A stretch of 64,000 nt of DNA from assembly GCA_027475525.1 (NCBI GenBank), contig JAMWFC010000037.1, forward strand, positions 687,419-751,418, written 5' to 3'. The position numbers were made by a program, and so were the translations under genes. Below, one piece after another: positions 20,563-33,200 of the stretch. This stretch comes from Macrolepiota albuminosa (Eukaryota; Basidiomycota; Agaricomycetes; Agaricales; Agaricaceae). A model generated the notes under the pieces. The model was given only the letters and a program-made list of their open reading frames with translations, ran no database searches and was not told where the DNA came from. Position 1 is the stretch's first letter. Each line of letters starts with the position of its first letter.

Positions 20563-22713
20563 TCATGATGCAGCCTCCCCTTCCAATTTTGCTTTCTTTG
20601 TAGCACTCTGCAGCACCGGTGGGGCCTGTTTTCCTCTGACTCCAACATCCGGGCCTCCATCCGGCTCTACCGCCCTCTTCCTCTTCTCACCCACCACTTC
20701 TGACTGAAGGTCCTTAGCCGTACCATCCTTTGTCTCCCTTCCCTCGCGACCACCTGCGCGTCCTCCCCGCCCACGGCCACCGCCGTCCCTCCCACCCCCA
20801 CGCCCTCCTCGACCTCGAGATCCGCCACGCCCGCGCCCGCGCCCACGACCGTTTGAACCGCCGAACGTCGATTCAAGGACAGATTTTGCGCCGTTTTGCG
20901 CACGTTCGATTTGGAAGGCTTTTTCTGTAGTTTCTGTCAGAAATAGAGCATTAGTGTTCAGTCCATTTAGACAAAGCGGAAGATAATGGGATGGGCGAAG
21001 ACAAAGGCCGGAAGATACAAAAGTAGCAAGTGTAAACACAGATTAACCCACCATCAGGAATACTCCATGTCACCTCCTTCGAGTTCAACGTCTTGATTGT
21101 ATCTTTCACGATTTGGACTTCCTCCTCCGTCAACGCTTTATGGAACCCAACGAGCCCCGAATCCTCCTCGCGCGTATACTTAATGTACGGTGCGCGGCCG
21201 CCGAACTTCTCTTTGATCGGGTTCTGTGATAACAATGACGTTAAGAAAATAAGGTCCACAAACTTCAGACGAACAGCGTACCTTGATTTCAGACCACGGC
21301 ACATCGCCACCACATCCCTCAAACTTCATTGTCGCACCTTTGACAAACGGTACGTCCTCCGCCTTGACACTTCCCACGCCCTCCTCATTCTGCTGGATCA
21401 ATAATTTCGTACCCATAAACTCCAGGTACACGTCTTTCTTCTCAGCCGGGGCGCCAGCACCGTTTTTGTTTTGCGCGTTGGAAGACTTGGCACGGGCCAT
21501 CTCGCGAAAAGCGTTGAACCCGCGTCCATTGGACATGACCTCGCGGCGGTGGTTGGCGGACTTTCCTGTTAGTCCTTTTTCTTTGATCTTCATCTCACAA
21601 TAGGCTTCCCTGAAACGTGGAATTAGATTATTGAGAGTCTTTAAATTGTAGAATGAGTCAAGAGAGGATGAAAAGTGACGTACTTGCTCATAATTAAGAG
21701 CTCCTTGCCCTCGAATGTGGGCTTGGGGTCGGCCTTGAGGAACACATCGACGGTCGCAAAGTCTGCGAACTCTGCAAAGACAGAGTTCTAGTAATCCGCG
21801 TGAACTCCAATCTGAAGGATCGCGCGTGAAGGAAACGTACTTTGAATGTCTTATCCTCTGTGCGCCTCATACGCACCGCGTTGATCCTCCCATACTTCCT
21901 AAAGAAGTCCTCCAACCTTTTCTGTAACGTCGGTTCTTCATCTGGGAACCCTTTCTATGTCCACCTCATACATGAACAACAGGAAGCACGAAAATAGATG
22001 TTGAACACGCACTGCGTACACGCTCCGCTCGAATCCCCCTTTGGGTTCCTGGACTTCTGTACGACGACGAACGCGCTTGCCTTCTTCATCCACTTCGAGG
22101 AAAGTGCTGGTGCGTAAGGCTGAAACGACCCAGTCCATCCCTCTTGCAGAATAATCGCGCATGCGTTTGAAGGAGGAGACGGTTTCGATGGGGACCCAAT
22201 GATCTGGGTCTTTTGTGTAGAGTGTCCACATAAATCTGGCATAGGTAGTTGATTAGTTGGGGAAGACACGCATTAACAATGATATGAGCGTTGAAAATCA
22301 AGGAGCATAAGGTTCGTGTGCTGGAGAATGAGAAGTAAACGACAAGATGAGGCACTGCGAGCTGAACAGATCGCTAAAGAGATAACGCCTGGACACGGTA
22401 TTTCCTATTCACAATGCATGCACTTGTTGTTAAGATTGTTATCTAGAGACTCACTTATCATATGGAAGGTTTGAATCCGCGAAATAGAATTCAACTTGAG
22501 ATACCGCACAGTCAAGACGCGAGAAGATGATCGAATAGCGAAAGACACACTCTGAGCAGCCGCTTTCGTCATTAGCTCCGCATCTTCCTCTCCACTAGCA
22601 GCCGTTGCGGTCTCAGAAGCAGCAGCAGCAGCCGAGGTCGAAGTCTCTGCCTTGCTCTCTTCAGGAACAGCCGGCGCCTCCGCGGTAGTCATCGTGACAT
22701 TTTCTTCAGCCAT
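20563..22713 (-). CDS. LHP1: La protein (La motif + RRMs, RGG-rich tail)
   Basis: Eight exons: 22713-22551, 22494-22455, 22235-22013, 21954-21841, 21787-21684, 21609-21282, 21223-21052, 20933-20563. They sum to 1,515 nt (504 residues). After an Ala/Glu-rich N-terminus the La motif starts near residue 50 (IEFYFADSNLPYDKFMW) and runs to about 130. RRM1 follows (about 143-215; LEDFFRKYGRINAVRM, SVFAEF), then an xRRM-like domain (about 300-380). The tail is rich in RG/GR repeats (about 395-450) and Lys. La binds the UUU-OH ends of RNA polymerase III transcripts in the nucleus and protects pre-tRNAs. All introns are GT-AG, the shortest 53-59 bp. Frame continuity at every junction supports the model. 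Confidence 0.93.
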
Positions 22714-24258
22714 AGTTATAGAACTTAATAAATGAGATAAATAGATGGATTAACAAGACACAGGGCTTGATGCGTTTTTAAATGGACAGAAATCTGGCGT
22801 CGTCGTGTTGACCCAAGGACAACTTGTGGCTCGACGTCAATCTGATTGCAATTTTTGGCGATAAACCGTCGATATAGGTTAGGGTTTAGATATGATAAGA
22901 TCACGATCGGCTCGGCATCTCCGCACTTCAGCTGGGACACATTTGTAGCTCAAAGCACTTCGTGAATATTAGCTCTACGATGAGCTAGACTTTTCGGTGT
23001 ACTACTGCCTATCCGAAGGGTCCTGCGAGTTGGCGTGGACAGGACATCTATATACCATGGCTCTAGTCGGCTCCTCTCAGATGTTTGCTGCTTCTAAGGT
23101 CAACTAACTCTACAAGCTAGAGCGCTAGATTGGCGTCCACCAAAGTTCCTTGAAGTCACGGAAACTAAGTTACTGAACCTACGTTCCACAACAGTTCCGG
23201 CTGACTTTCTATTAAGAAAATCCATTACCGGACAACCAGAATCAAATGGGCGCTGGAAACTAGCCTACATTGTTCGAACAAGCTGAGCATAAAACAATGG
23301 AAGTTGTAGGGTCTAGTCAAGTCTAGATCTGACGCAGTGGGGTAAATCAATATGATTTCGGCCAAAGGCACGTTGACGTCCCTGCACGATCGCCTCTGGT
23401 TTTCCTACTTTTCCTCAACTATGTACAACCAATACTTCTTGTATATTTTTCTTCGATATGTTTACGATACTTTGCCCACATATTGTTATGCCATTGCATT
23501 TCGGCAGGCCTCAACCCCGATGCTCCAAGAGAATTTTTGAAGTCATATCCCTAATATCCTCATTACGATTTAGCTTGAAGGGTAAGAAATATATCTCATG
23601 GTCCGCTCTGGAGATCCTCATACCTTTACCGCACCATTGAAACGGTGATCGACCCGCTTCTACATTGAAACGACTAAAAACTCGCCGAAATATTAGGGGT
23701 GCTTGGCAGTCACGCTATCCAATTTAGGCAATTACCATCAATCTGCCTTTCGGCAACAGCAACTCGAAAAAGTCTCGATAAAGCACCCTTTGTAAGGCGG
23801 TTGTGAGAGAATACAGATATTGGATACAACAAAATCCACTTTTACTGAAATTATCATCTTTTGCTACAGAGACGCCCGGCATGACGGGGCGGAATGTACA
23901 AGCGCCCGCGGATCAGCCTGATGTGTGACACGGACAAAGGAAAATTGGTCTCGAGGCAGTCTAACACTTTCTGAAGCGTCCTTGCAATCTTTTGGCGACT
24001 TTGATTTTGCAGCGACAGACCAGCGTTGTTGAAGACCTTGTCGCCTAGACTAGCCCAGATTCGGCCCCGTGGTAAGACTCAAGAAATGGATGGTCGCGTG
24101 GGGTAGGTGACCGGCTACCACCGGGTAGAATCAAAGCCGGTCTACCCTCAGTCGGAACTTTCGGGTCCTTCTTCACCAGATTTAAACCTGCGGAAAATGT
24201 ATTTCTCTCCCATTTCTTTCCTTCCTTTTTCCAGTCTTGAACCGTACATCCACCGAGA
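22714..24258. other. Divergent intergenic region
   Basis: About 1.5 kb separates the divergently transcribed La and acyl-CoA oxidase genes and should hold both promoters. Only short ORFs without domains are present, and no RNA gene was recognised. Confidence 0.6.
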
Positions 24259-26965
24259 ATGTCTACGAACGACATAGCTAAGAGGACTGCTCAAGACATG
24301 GCGTCTGCCAGGGCGGCAACGTCCATCGACGTTGTTGCCGTCAGGGACTTGCTCCACAGTGAGTTTTTCCAGCGACTAATCTAATGACTTGTTATTGAAG
24401 TTGGACCACAGATGGACAAGCTCAATTCCTGAAGCAGAATAAGATTGTTTCTATTCTCAAGAACGATCCTGCTTTTGACAAATCCCAGAAGTACGGAGCG
24501 ACATTTTTTTCAATCTGGCTTTGTTCTGACTATGAGCGTAATGCAGGGACTTCATGGACCGAACTGATCGTTACAGACGCGCAGTTTCTATGATTAACCG
24601 CGTTTACGCGCTCCAAGAGAAGCACAACTGGACCCAAGAAGAGACCACCATCGCTTTCGCCAGTCTCGGTGAAGCGCTCCCTATCAACCTCCACAACACC
24701 GGTACGCGATCTTCGTCTTACGAAATAACATTGGCTGACTCTTTGCTCTTGCATTACAGCCTTCCAACCCGTCTTCTTCTCCCAAGGTTCGCCTGAATTG
24801 GTCGAAAAATACGGCCCCTTGATCGCCACGCGCGGCTTCCTCGGCTGCTACCTCCAGACTGAACTGGGCCACGGTACAAACGTTGCACAACTCGAAACGA
24901 CAGCGACCTATATACCCGAGACGCGCGAGTTCGAGATCCACTCGCCTTCGCTGACGAGCAGCAAATGGTGGGTTGGTGCCCTTGGAAAGACGGCGACGCA
25001 TGGTGTTGTACAGGCGAAGCTTATCCTTCCCGGTGGAAAGGATGTCGGACCCCATTTGTTCTTGATTCAGCTACGGAGTTTGGGTACGTCGTGGTCATCT
25101 GTGTTGCATGTTATCAGATTGATCGTGCTCGATAGAGGACCACAAGTCCCTACCTGGGAGAACTATTGGTGACATCGGTCAGTATCCTCACTATCCTAAT
25201 CCATGCGTTCTTGTTGACACTTGCTTCTTCAAGGTCCCAAGGTTCTTGGTGGATTTACAACGGTGGACAACGGGTTTGCCCGCTTTGACCACGTCCGTAT
25301 ACCCAAGGAAAATATGCTTTCCAAGTTTGCCCAGGTCACTGACGACGGCAAGTACATCCAACCGCCTCACGCGAAACTCAGTTACGGTGGCGTACGTGTT
25401 CCTTTTCCTACTCTGCACGAATCATGGACTGACCTCGAATCTAGATGTTGTACATTCGCGCAAAGTAAGCTTCCCATTTTTGACGTCAAATTATTTCGTC
25501 AATGCTGAACGTCGGCATGACAGCATGATCTCTGCTTTGGGCTGGGTTATGGGTAAAGGTACGATTCCATTACTGCCACCAAACGATTGTTACTGACCAA
25601 GCGCAATCAGCCGCAACAATCTCAATCCGTTACTCCACCGTTCGTCGCCAAGGCTCCAAAGGCCGCGACGGGCTCGAGCAACAAGTCATCACCTATCCTT
25701 CCCAATACATCCGTCTCCTTCCCATCCTCTCGCACGCATATGTCTTCATCCAGCTTGGACGCTCTCTGGTACGTTATTTGCATTTCATTGATCGGACTCA
25801 AGATTGACTGACTATTTAAACAGCTCAACGCTTTCAACACTATGTCCTCGCGTCTTGCCTCAGGCGATACCTCCCTCCTTGCCGAGATGCACGCCACCAC
25901 CAGTGGTTTGAAGGTGCTCGCCACCACTATCGCTGTTCAGGATATCGAAGTTGCCCGCCGTGCCATGGGTGGACACGGTTTCAGCGCATTCTCCGGCCTC
26001 GGCAGGATTTACGCCGACTTCCTCCCCAGTGTCACGTACGTCCTATTTTCTCCTCTATGCTCTTTCGATAACTTAAATAATCCTGCAGCTACGAAGGCGA
26101 CAACTTCGTGCTCGACCAACAAGTCGTCCGCGCTGCTCTCAAGTCCTACAACAACCTCACCACCGCCGCCAACCCCTCTGCCGTCTCCCTCTCCCCATCC
26201 ACCGCTTACCTCCGCCTCCTCCTCTCCAACCAACCCGCCCCCGCATCCCTTTCTTCCGAAGCATGGAACAACCCCGCGACTTCAATCGCCCTCCTCGAAT
26301 GGCGTGCGGCCCTCATCGTTCGTGAGCACGCGAAGACCAAAGACCAGTCCGATGCCAGCGCGAACCAACGCGTCGGCAAGGCGGTCACTGACGCGTTCGT
26401 CGCGGCTCAAGTCGGTGCGATCATCGACGGACTCAACGCCGAGGGAACGCTCAAGGGCGAGACTCTGGCTGTCTCCAAGAAGCTGTTGGTCCTGGTACGT
26501 ATCTTCCATCTCTTCCTTCGTTCACACTCTCCATCTCACTATCTATCATTTTAGTACCTCCTCACCGTGATCGAAGGCGCACTTGTGGACCTCTTCGCGT
26601 TCGGACTTCTGTCCGTCCCCAACGCAGGCCTAGCCGACCCCGCACGCAGCCTCCGACTTGCTATCGATGCCTTGTGCCGCAGCATCTTGCCCAACACTAT
26701 CGGGCTCACCGATGCCTTTGGCTTCGACGACTGGGTACTCGACAGGTACGTTTTTTTCCCACTCCTTTCCCTGTCCTAAAGCCTTTCTAACAATCTATTG
26801 CGCAGTGCTTTGGGTGTATACGACGGAAAAGTATACGAATCCCTCTGGGAGCGCGCGCAGGCTGAGCCGCTCAACAAGACTGATGTGACCGATGCATATG
26901 CGACATCTATCAAGTCTATCTTGGAGAGAGGGCAGAGGCAGGTGAAATCGCAGGCTAAGCTGTAA
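24259..26965 (+). CDS. Peroxisomal acyl-CoA oxidase
   Basis: Thirteen exons: 24259-24358, 24412-24490, 24547-24701, 24760-25083, 25136-25177, 25234-25391, 25445-25464, 25524-25558, 25611-25768, 25824-26035, 26089-26494, 26555-26745, 26806-26965. They total 2,040 nt (679 residues), a normal length for the family. The N-terminal alpha domain, FAD-binding middle domain (ELGHGTNVAQLETTATY) and C-terminal oxidase domain are all visible. The catalytic-glutamate signature is GGHGFSAFSG...TYEGDN (E430). The last three residues, AKL, form a PTS1 peroxisomal signal. The enzyme oxidises acyl-CoA to trans-2-enoyl-CoA with FAD and makes H2O2, the first step of peroxisomal beta-oxidation. Exons 7 and 8 are only 20 and 35 nt. 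Confidence 0.95.
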
Positions 26966-27307
26966 TCTCATCATCCCAGGTGGATGTTACGTGGTTCGAG
27001 TTATCTTAGGGGAATTGGATGGAATATCTGCATAAAATAAACAACTTAATAAATTATTCGATTTTTAACCTCGCATGAGATGATAAGTGGATGAATGTCC
27101 AGACGACCGACAGGGTTACTCGTATAGGTAGATATCACTGTAACAAGTATGCTCTTACGATTTTTTAAATCTCACTTCCCATTCACTTCAGTCAAAACTC
27201 TCCTGCACATCCAGTGGTTCTTAGGTCTCGTTGAGAGTTTAAAAATACATCGATTGTAAGTACAAGGTGTAACCAAGAAACATCGTGTAAAACCCATCCG
27301 ATCCACC
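26966..27307. other. Convergent 3' intergenic region
   Basis: 342 bp between the stops of the acyl-CoA oxidase and F-box A genes. It is AT-rich, holds the 3' untranslated ends of both genes, and shows nothing else. Confidence 0.6.
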
Positions 27308-29347
27308 CTATTCCAGCCCGGGCATCTCATAATCCGTCGGTACATCCTTCCTTTCCAACCATTCCGCGTCCGCACTTCCCAGATCCACGCCTTTCCCACA
27401 ATCCAGTCTCCTCCTCGCCGGCAGCTCCTTCAACTCGACACTCCGCCCTGCCTCACCTTCGCCCCCGTCCACTCGCACGACGACATAATGCTCCCCATGC
27501 CACCCCACAAAATCAAGCGACGGCAACGCCGTTGCTATACTCCTCGCACTTGAAGTCCACAATTCCGTTTGCGCCTGGAAGTCCTTCTCAGACATCAGAT
27601 TTGGTTTCGGCCGCCTTTGAGATGTACACGCGAGATGCAAGAACGCCAATGAATGGAAACGGGAAAAGAGACCCGCGTAAGCGCTGGGTATTTTGTCCGA
27701 TACGGTCGTGGTGACGGTAATCGCAGCCATTTTATTCGGTATCGCATTTACAAGCGAAAAGACTGCTGCATGCGACAAGTTCGCTATGCGCACGCCTAGG
27801 GCGCGAAGTCCTGATAGTTCAGGCAGGATGTTGAGCACGAAGTCCCATCGGCACGTCCCTAGATCGAGTCTCCGAAGTCTTTTCCGCCGCCGAAGGAACT
27901 GAATGACGCTCTGATACATTGCGAGCTCATTGTCGTGACCCAGTACTACGAAACGGAACGCCTCGAGGTGCGGAAGGAACGTATGCTCGTCATCTATGAT
28001 TTGGTCGCTATTTAAGACTACGGCAGCGGACCCTGGTTCCTCAAATGTCCCATGTAACGTGAGGCTTTGTAGATTATGAGCCTGTGTGATACGGGCAAAG
28101 ACGATATGTGATATCCGTGTATCAACGAGATCGAGGTGTGTTAGGTTTTTGATTGTTGGAGATTGAAAGGCGGTGTCCCATGAGTGGTTCCGCGCTAGGT
28201 AAGCACCCAGTATGAGATGTCGGAGAGTACCACGGTTTTGGTCTAGAACGGTACGTACTTCGCCCATATCTGCGAAGCCATCGTCGTCCTCGGCTCGTAG
28301 GGTGAATTTTCGCAGGTTTTGAAAGGCGGATACGCCGACGGCGTCGAAGTGCCAGCCGCTAATGAATCATGAGGAGATATTCCTGTTTTTAGATGAGAGG
28401 AACTCACATTAGACCGAGTCCTTTCAGATGTGGATGGCTTTCCAGGACAGCCTGTACCATTTCTGCGCGAAATTCTGGATACCCGATCCACTCAAAGTCC
28501 ACAAGCGCTTTAAATTCAGGAAGCGCGGTTTTGAAAATTCGGGTCATAAGGTCAAGCATGTCACCCTCTTCGTACGCCCAGTGAAGCCGTAGGGATTTGA
28601 CACGACTTGCAAAAACAGGGTCTGCCTTGACGCGATCGAATATATCCAATCCACGATTCAGATTTTCCGTGTCTTCTCCGAAATAAATGTCGAGTGTGTG
28701 GAAAATTTGTCGGACCGCGATCTCTCTGTGAAAGGATGAGACAAAGAGCCAAGTGCGAAGGTAGTACCGTGGGATGTGGTATGCAATTCTTTCCCATACT
28801 TCAAGTGGAGCCCGTTGGGACGCGGGTTCAGTCATGAAACGAATCTGTTTGACGCGTGAGTCTGAACCAAGATAGGTCAAGAGATGTGATACCCGTCTTT
28901 GTCGCCGTATATGTTGCTGAATTTCGCGGTTGGAGGGGTCAAGCTTTAACACAGCCTGAAAGTCTACCCATCAATGTATCAGCAAACTTTTGCAACGCTC
29001 AGCCGTGTATGTAACTGGAGTATGACCTTGATGTGCCTTTGCAAGGAGCATGTCTCCACCTGCTTTACGAGCGTTGCCACGGGCAAGAAGCGCCCGTGCG
29101 ATGTCCCCCTTGGGCAGATTAGGAGTCTTCAGATAGACTTCCAGGTAATTTTCAACATCAGGTCCGTATCTACAAAAAGACATCAGAATTGATAACTATG
29201 GACAGTTTACAAATTCGCTGCACACTTTCCCGCCTGGATGAGAGCCAACGCAGTGTCGAGGAGAAAGTTGGCCTTGTTATGTTGAGACAGAGAGTGGAGA
29301 GCATCGAATACCGTCGTTGTCAGCTCATCTGGGGGAGAGCGAGACAT
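27308..29347 (-). CDS. TPR/F-box protein with leucine-rich C-terminal half (F-box A)
   Basis: Four exons: 29347-29226, 29169-29027, 28963-28408, 28358-27308; 1,872 nt, 623 residues. The first ~110 residues are helical and TPR-like (HNKANFLLDTALALIQAGK, ARALLARGNARKAGGD, DFQAVLKLDPSNREIQQHI). An F-box-like segment follows at about 139-178 (APLEVWERIAYHIPRYYLRT). The rest contains irregular leucine-rich blocks (NLTHLDLVDTRISHI, LRRLDLGTCRWDF). Such proteins are expanded in Agaricomycetes and are presumed SCF ubiquitin-ligase adaptors. The substrate is unknown. F-box B (50853-53071) is a paralogue: the first two introns have the same phases, with exon lengths of 122/143 here and 119/140 there. 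Confidence 0.85.
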
Positions 29348-30077
29348 TGTAGACGAAACGAAGCCTCGGTGGAAAGGTCCTGGCAGAAATTGAATCGTTA
29401 CCGTCGCGTCGGGTCATGCCGACGGCCATCACAGACGTGCCAAGTATAAGTGACTTCTATCACTGGACTCACGATCCTTAACCATCATTCGAACAGACTC
29501 TTGTATGACTACATACAACGATCCTGAAGGGGAGAATACTACATTGTTCAACAAGTGGTCATGGCTACTCATCGCAATAGTATCCGTCACTGGAGATTTA
29601 CGTGCCATACTTGAAGTTTATTGACACGCCTTGGATCTCTGCGCGATTTTTGTACCGCTCTCACTGCCCCATTCGTTGGTTTGAAAACCACGCATGGACT
29701 CCTGGATAGGAACTTGAAAGGCTTGAAACATCCCCTTTATCTAACTTTATCGCTATGAAACTTTGATTCTCTTTCCAGAACCAGTATATAATTCACCGGA
29801 TACACACGAGCCTTTATCTAACTTTATCGCTATGAAACTTTGATTCTCTTTCCAGAACCAGTATATAATTCACCGGATACACACGAGCGATTCTCAATGG
29901 ACTGATTCGGAAGATTCCATCAAACCCATTACATTGACAATTCATCATCAAGAACTGAACTACCGAAGGACAGGAAAAAGTATGACACTGCTATATTAAC
30001 TATGATAGTGGTCAAGCACTGTGTAGACCTCAAGTCAAAACTCTAATACTCAACATAAAGACAAGGCAACATACCAA
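29348..30077. other. Intergenic region
   Basis: The 5' flank of F-box A and the 3' flank of the secreted repeat protein. No coding signal is seen; it contains 77-bp duplication #9. Confidence 0.6.
29734..29887. repeat. 77-bp tandem duplication #9
   Basis: Units 29734-29810 and 29811-29887 are identical. It lies in single-copy-looking intergenic DNA. Confidence 0.97.
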
Positions 30078-31670
30078 TCAGTCTAACTCGTCGATCTCGA
30101 AGTCACGCTGAACTACTGTTGCGTTCCCGTCGTCGTGAGCGTAAGTGTCCATCGAAGAATGACCGGACGAAGTGGATTTCTTGCTAGAGATAATCCTTCT
30201 AAGACCACTGAGAAAAAGGTTACGGGCCTCGAGGTCGCCATCATCATATCCACGAGCCGCGAGTTCCTTGCGAACGCTGCGCTCCAAAAGGTCCATCTCA
30301 CTCAGATCGTGAGACTCACGGTGGTCCTTCTGAATACCACGGGACTTGAGGTACTCCCTTTCGGCGAAGTCACGCTGAACCATGGGTGTACTTTCGTTGG
30401 CGTAAGGGTATGCGTCCATCGAGGGATGACCAGACGTTGTGACCATCGACTGGTGATCGGATCCGGCGGATTTCTTGCTAGAGAAGATTTTCTTAAGGCC
30501 ATTCGAGAAGATGTTACGAGCTTTGAGGTCTGTAACATCATATCCACGAGCCGCGAGCTCCTCGCTGAAATTTTCATCCGTGGAGGACTCAGTGCTGAAG
30601 GAGGAGTCTGCAGTCGGGATTGATGAGACACTGCCAGATGAGGCAGGTGTTTTGCCTTTGAAAGTATCCACGACCGCTCCTACGCCACGGCCTATCTGTT
30701 CGAATATATTGTCGCGAGCTTCAAGTTTTGCGTCGTCGTATCCACGAGCCTCGATTTTATCGGAGGGGGAGTCTATACTGTTATTCACTACAACTGGGGT
30801 GGACGCGCTGGGCTTCTTACGGAAGACAGTATCTGCAGCGGCGTTCAAGGATTGGATGAAGTCACGAGTCCTGACCTCGGCATCACCATATCCACGAGCT
30901 GTGCCCTCACCTGGTAAGGACTCAACTGAATCCTGTACCTCGCCTCCCCCAGAACGTGATGGAGTTTGTATGCCAGCAAGAGCCATTTCTTGAGCGGCCT
31001 TCTTCTCGTAGTATTTGGCCTTGCGGACGCGATAATTTTCCTTGACATCGCCGAAAAAGTTGCGAACTGATAGACTCTCGAAGTCATCAATAGCGCGTGC
31101 GTTAAGGTTCTCGATGTCAAGGCTACGAGCTTCCACATTGAGCTCGTTACCGGAGGGTAAGGGTGCGAGAGAATGGGGAAGCGTGTCACCAGTGTTGGTC
31201 TGTGAGCTAGTCTCTGCCAACGTCGTCCCATCGGTGGTACGTTGGGTATCTAGTGTCATCGAAGACTTTTCCTTATGCAGCCGAACAGGTGCGGTTTCCT
31301 CCTGATTGTGCTTGGGTAGACGTTGTGGGCCCTTGACTTTACGCAGACGGCGCGAGATACTGTCCAAACGGGGAAGCGCGACTGGTTCACCAGCGGTGGG
31401 AGGCTGGGAATTGTCCCATGTGTCGACGTCCTGCACTAGGTTACCTCCGTTCTGGCTTTGGGCAAGTCCTTGACGACCTTTGGCTTCGACTGTGGTTTTC
31501 TCGAACTGATTTTCATTGTTCCCCACCCTTTGCTTGGTATTCGAGAGGACAGAGGGCCCTTGAATTCTCGGGGTGTCGAGATAAAGGTGGGGATTGGAGA
31601 CAGGTTGAACGGCAGTTGCGAGAGAAGCACCACCAATGCAAGCAGCGACGATGACAGTAGAATACTTCAT
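30078..31670 (-). CDS. Secreted protein with internal ARGYD..(L/V).AR repeats, function unknown
   Basis: A single 530-codon exon. It begins with a signal peptide (Lys2, hydrophobic 5-19, small residues near 18-20). Residues 21-250 are polar and low in complexity. Then a motif ARGYDxxxLxARxxF recurs at about residues 258, 308, 374 and 472, with a degenerate copy at 181. Copies are followed by a short basic helix ending FRKK, FKGK or SSKKS. The last two copies continue into a Ser/His/Asp linker with MDAYPYAN or MDTYAHDD and VQRDF. There is no cysteine-rich domain, GPI signal or enzyme motif. Repeated basic boundaries could be processing sites, but KR sites at regular spacing are missing. No family is recognised. 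A TATAAAAG box lies 129 bp upstream of the ATG. Confidence 0.8.
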   Translation of the reverse strand: MKYSTVIVAACIGGASLATAVQPVSNPHLYLDTPRIQGPSVLSNTKQRVGNNENQFEKTTVEAKGRQGLAQSQNGGNLVQDVDTWDNSQPPTAGEPVALPRLDSISRRLRKVKGPQRLPKHNQEETAPVRLHKEKSSMTLDTQRTTDGTTLAETSSQTNTGDTLPHSLAPLPSGNELNVEARSLDIENLNARAIDDFESLSVRNFFGDVKENYRVRKAKYYEKKAAQEMALAGIQTPSRSGGGEVQDSVESLPGEGTARGYGDAEVRTRDFIQSLNAAADTVFRKKPSASTPVVVNNSIDSPSDKIEARGYDDAKLEARDNIFEQIGRGVGAVVDTFKGKTPASSGSVSSIPTADSSFSTESSTDENFSEELAARGYDVTDLKARNIFSNGLKKIFSSKKSAGSDHQSMVTTSGHPSMDAYPYANESTPMVQRDFAEREYLKSRGIQKDHRESHDLSEMDLLERSVRKELAARGYDDGDLEARNLFLSGLRRIISSKKSTSSGHSSMDTYAHDDGNATVVQRDFEIDELD

Positions 31671-31798
31671 GATAGTTCAGAAAAAACGACGAAGTATGTA
31701 AAGAGTTGGTAAGTGGAAGTAGCGTCAGACCGGCTGGACGTGTGGATGAAGACTCAGAACCTGCTGAGAGTTGGGGTCCGTTTCTGCCTTCAAGCCTA

Positions 31799-31806
31799 CT
31801 TTTATA
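31799..31806 (-). promoter_or_regulatory. TATA box of the secreted repeat protein
   Basis: TATAAAAG on the minus strand, 129-136 bp before the ATG at 31670, where a fungal TATA element with a short 5' leader would lie. Confidence 0.55.
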
Positions 31807-33200
31807 CCTGGTCCCCGGCCTCCCCTGGATCAGCACGTCTTCAGACCACATCATGAGCATGAAGCATGAAGATCCGTCGTTTACCGCACCGACATCGCAT
31901 CACTGAAGGCGGTACAATGTGGTATGTATTCCAGAAGCGATACAGCCCAAATTTATACAGAAACGAAGAAAAAGCTGGCATCGTCCAAAGTAGAAGACAT
32001 CGTGATAGTCTTGGTCGGGACCTTAACTAGGCAAGAAGCATCCACGGTCAAGTCAGGAACAAGACATCGAATCGGGGTTCGTCTATCTGGTCGGTCATCA
32101 TCGACATCTGCATCACGGTTGCCGTAATGATCGAGCACAGTCTTTAGATTACTCGTACATGTAGGAACTACATGAAACATATAAATTTGAGTCTCAACTA
32201 CTTCCTGTGGACCTTGGCGATTGTATTGATCAACAAAAGCGCACGGTGATCGTCGGGTTGCACAAATTCTCATGGGTCGACTGGATGAAACTGATGCAAG
32301 ATGCCGTTGTTTCTTTTATTAAGTAGAGGAAAACGCGTAAATCGCTTTTCTCAATGAATTACAACAAACGACAAGAAATTGAACCATTCTAGCAGCACTT
32401 TCTCTCTTTTGATGGAATATTAGCACTTACATCTAGTGCCTAATGCAGCCAACATGTTCAGTGTTCCATCAATTGTGTCTTGGATCAAATGAACTCATGC
32501 AGGTAGAAACTCTGTGCTTGTGAGAAAGTAGGTTTACACAAAAGAGATGATATTGGAAAAATGGTCAAACACTGGTACGCGTTATAATATATGTGTGTGC
32601 GTGTATCCATATATCTATCTGTCTATTGAAATCTCTCGATTTATGCACGCATGTCTGCCTGGCTCTGCCCGCCATCATCATGCCTTGGGACCACTCACGG
32701 ATGATTAGCATCGGACTATCAACAGCAAAGCCGCATCTCTGAAAGGCATTGGGAAGAAGAAGACCATTCAACATCTTCTGGCCAAGTTGATGTGAAAGCA
32801 AAACGAAGATGCTTCCATGGTCATCGGTGAAAAGGCAAATTCTAACAAGTATGCATTCAATCTCTATTGAGAACACATACTGAAGATGTACGTTGAACAG
32901 TGACGTCGGTTTACGGACCGACGATGGATAGAGTCGCGTTTGTAATTCTGACACCCTCGACCACCAAATAAGTACGGCAGCTTAGGTGATGAAATAACTG
33001 TTCCAACGGAGCATGATAACAAGAAGCGCCTTCGCCGAATATGATCGGTCTTGGTCGTCTCATGACTTGAATCAATACATTAGCTGGGGGTGTGTAACGC
33101 TCGCCTGCCTCATTGCCTCACTGTTGTCATAATGGGCGAGGATTTTTTTTGACAGATGACAAGAATTGTAACTCTAATGATGTTCATGCGGGCTTGAATT
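31807..33200. other. Intergenic region
   Basis: Small ORFs on both strands lack domains and splice support. Nothing recognised apart from the promoter of the secreted repeat protein at its left edge. Confidence 0.5.
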
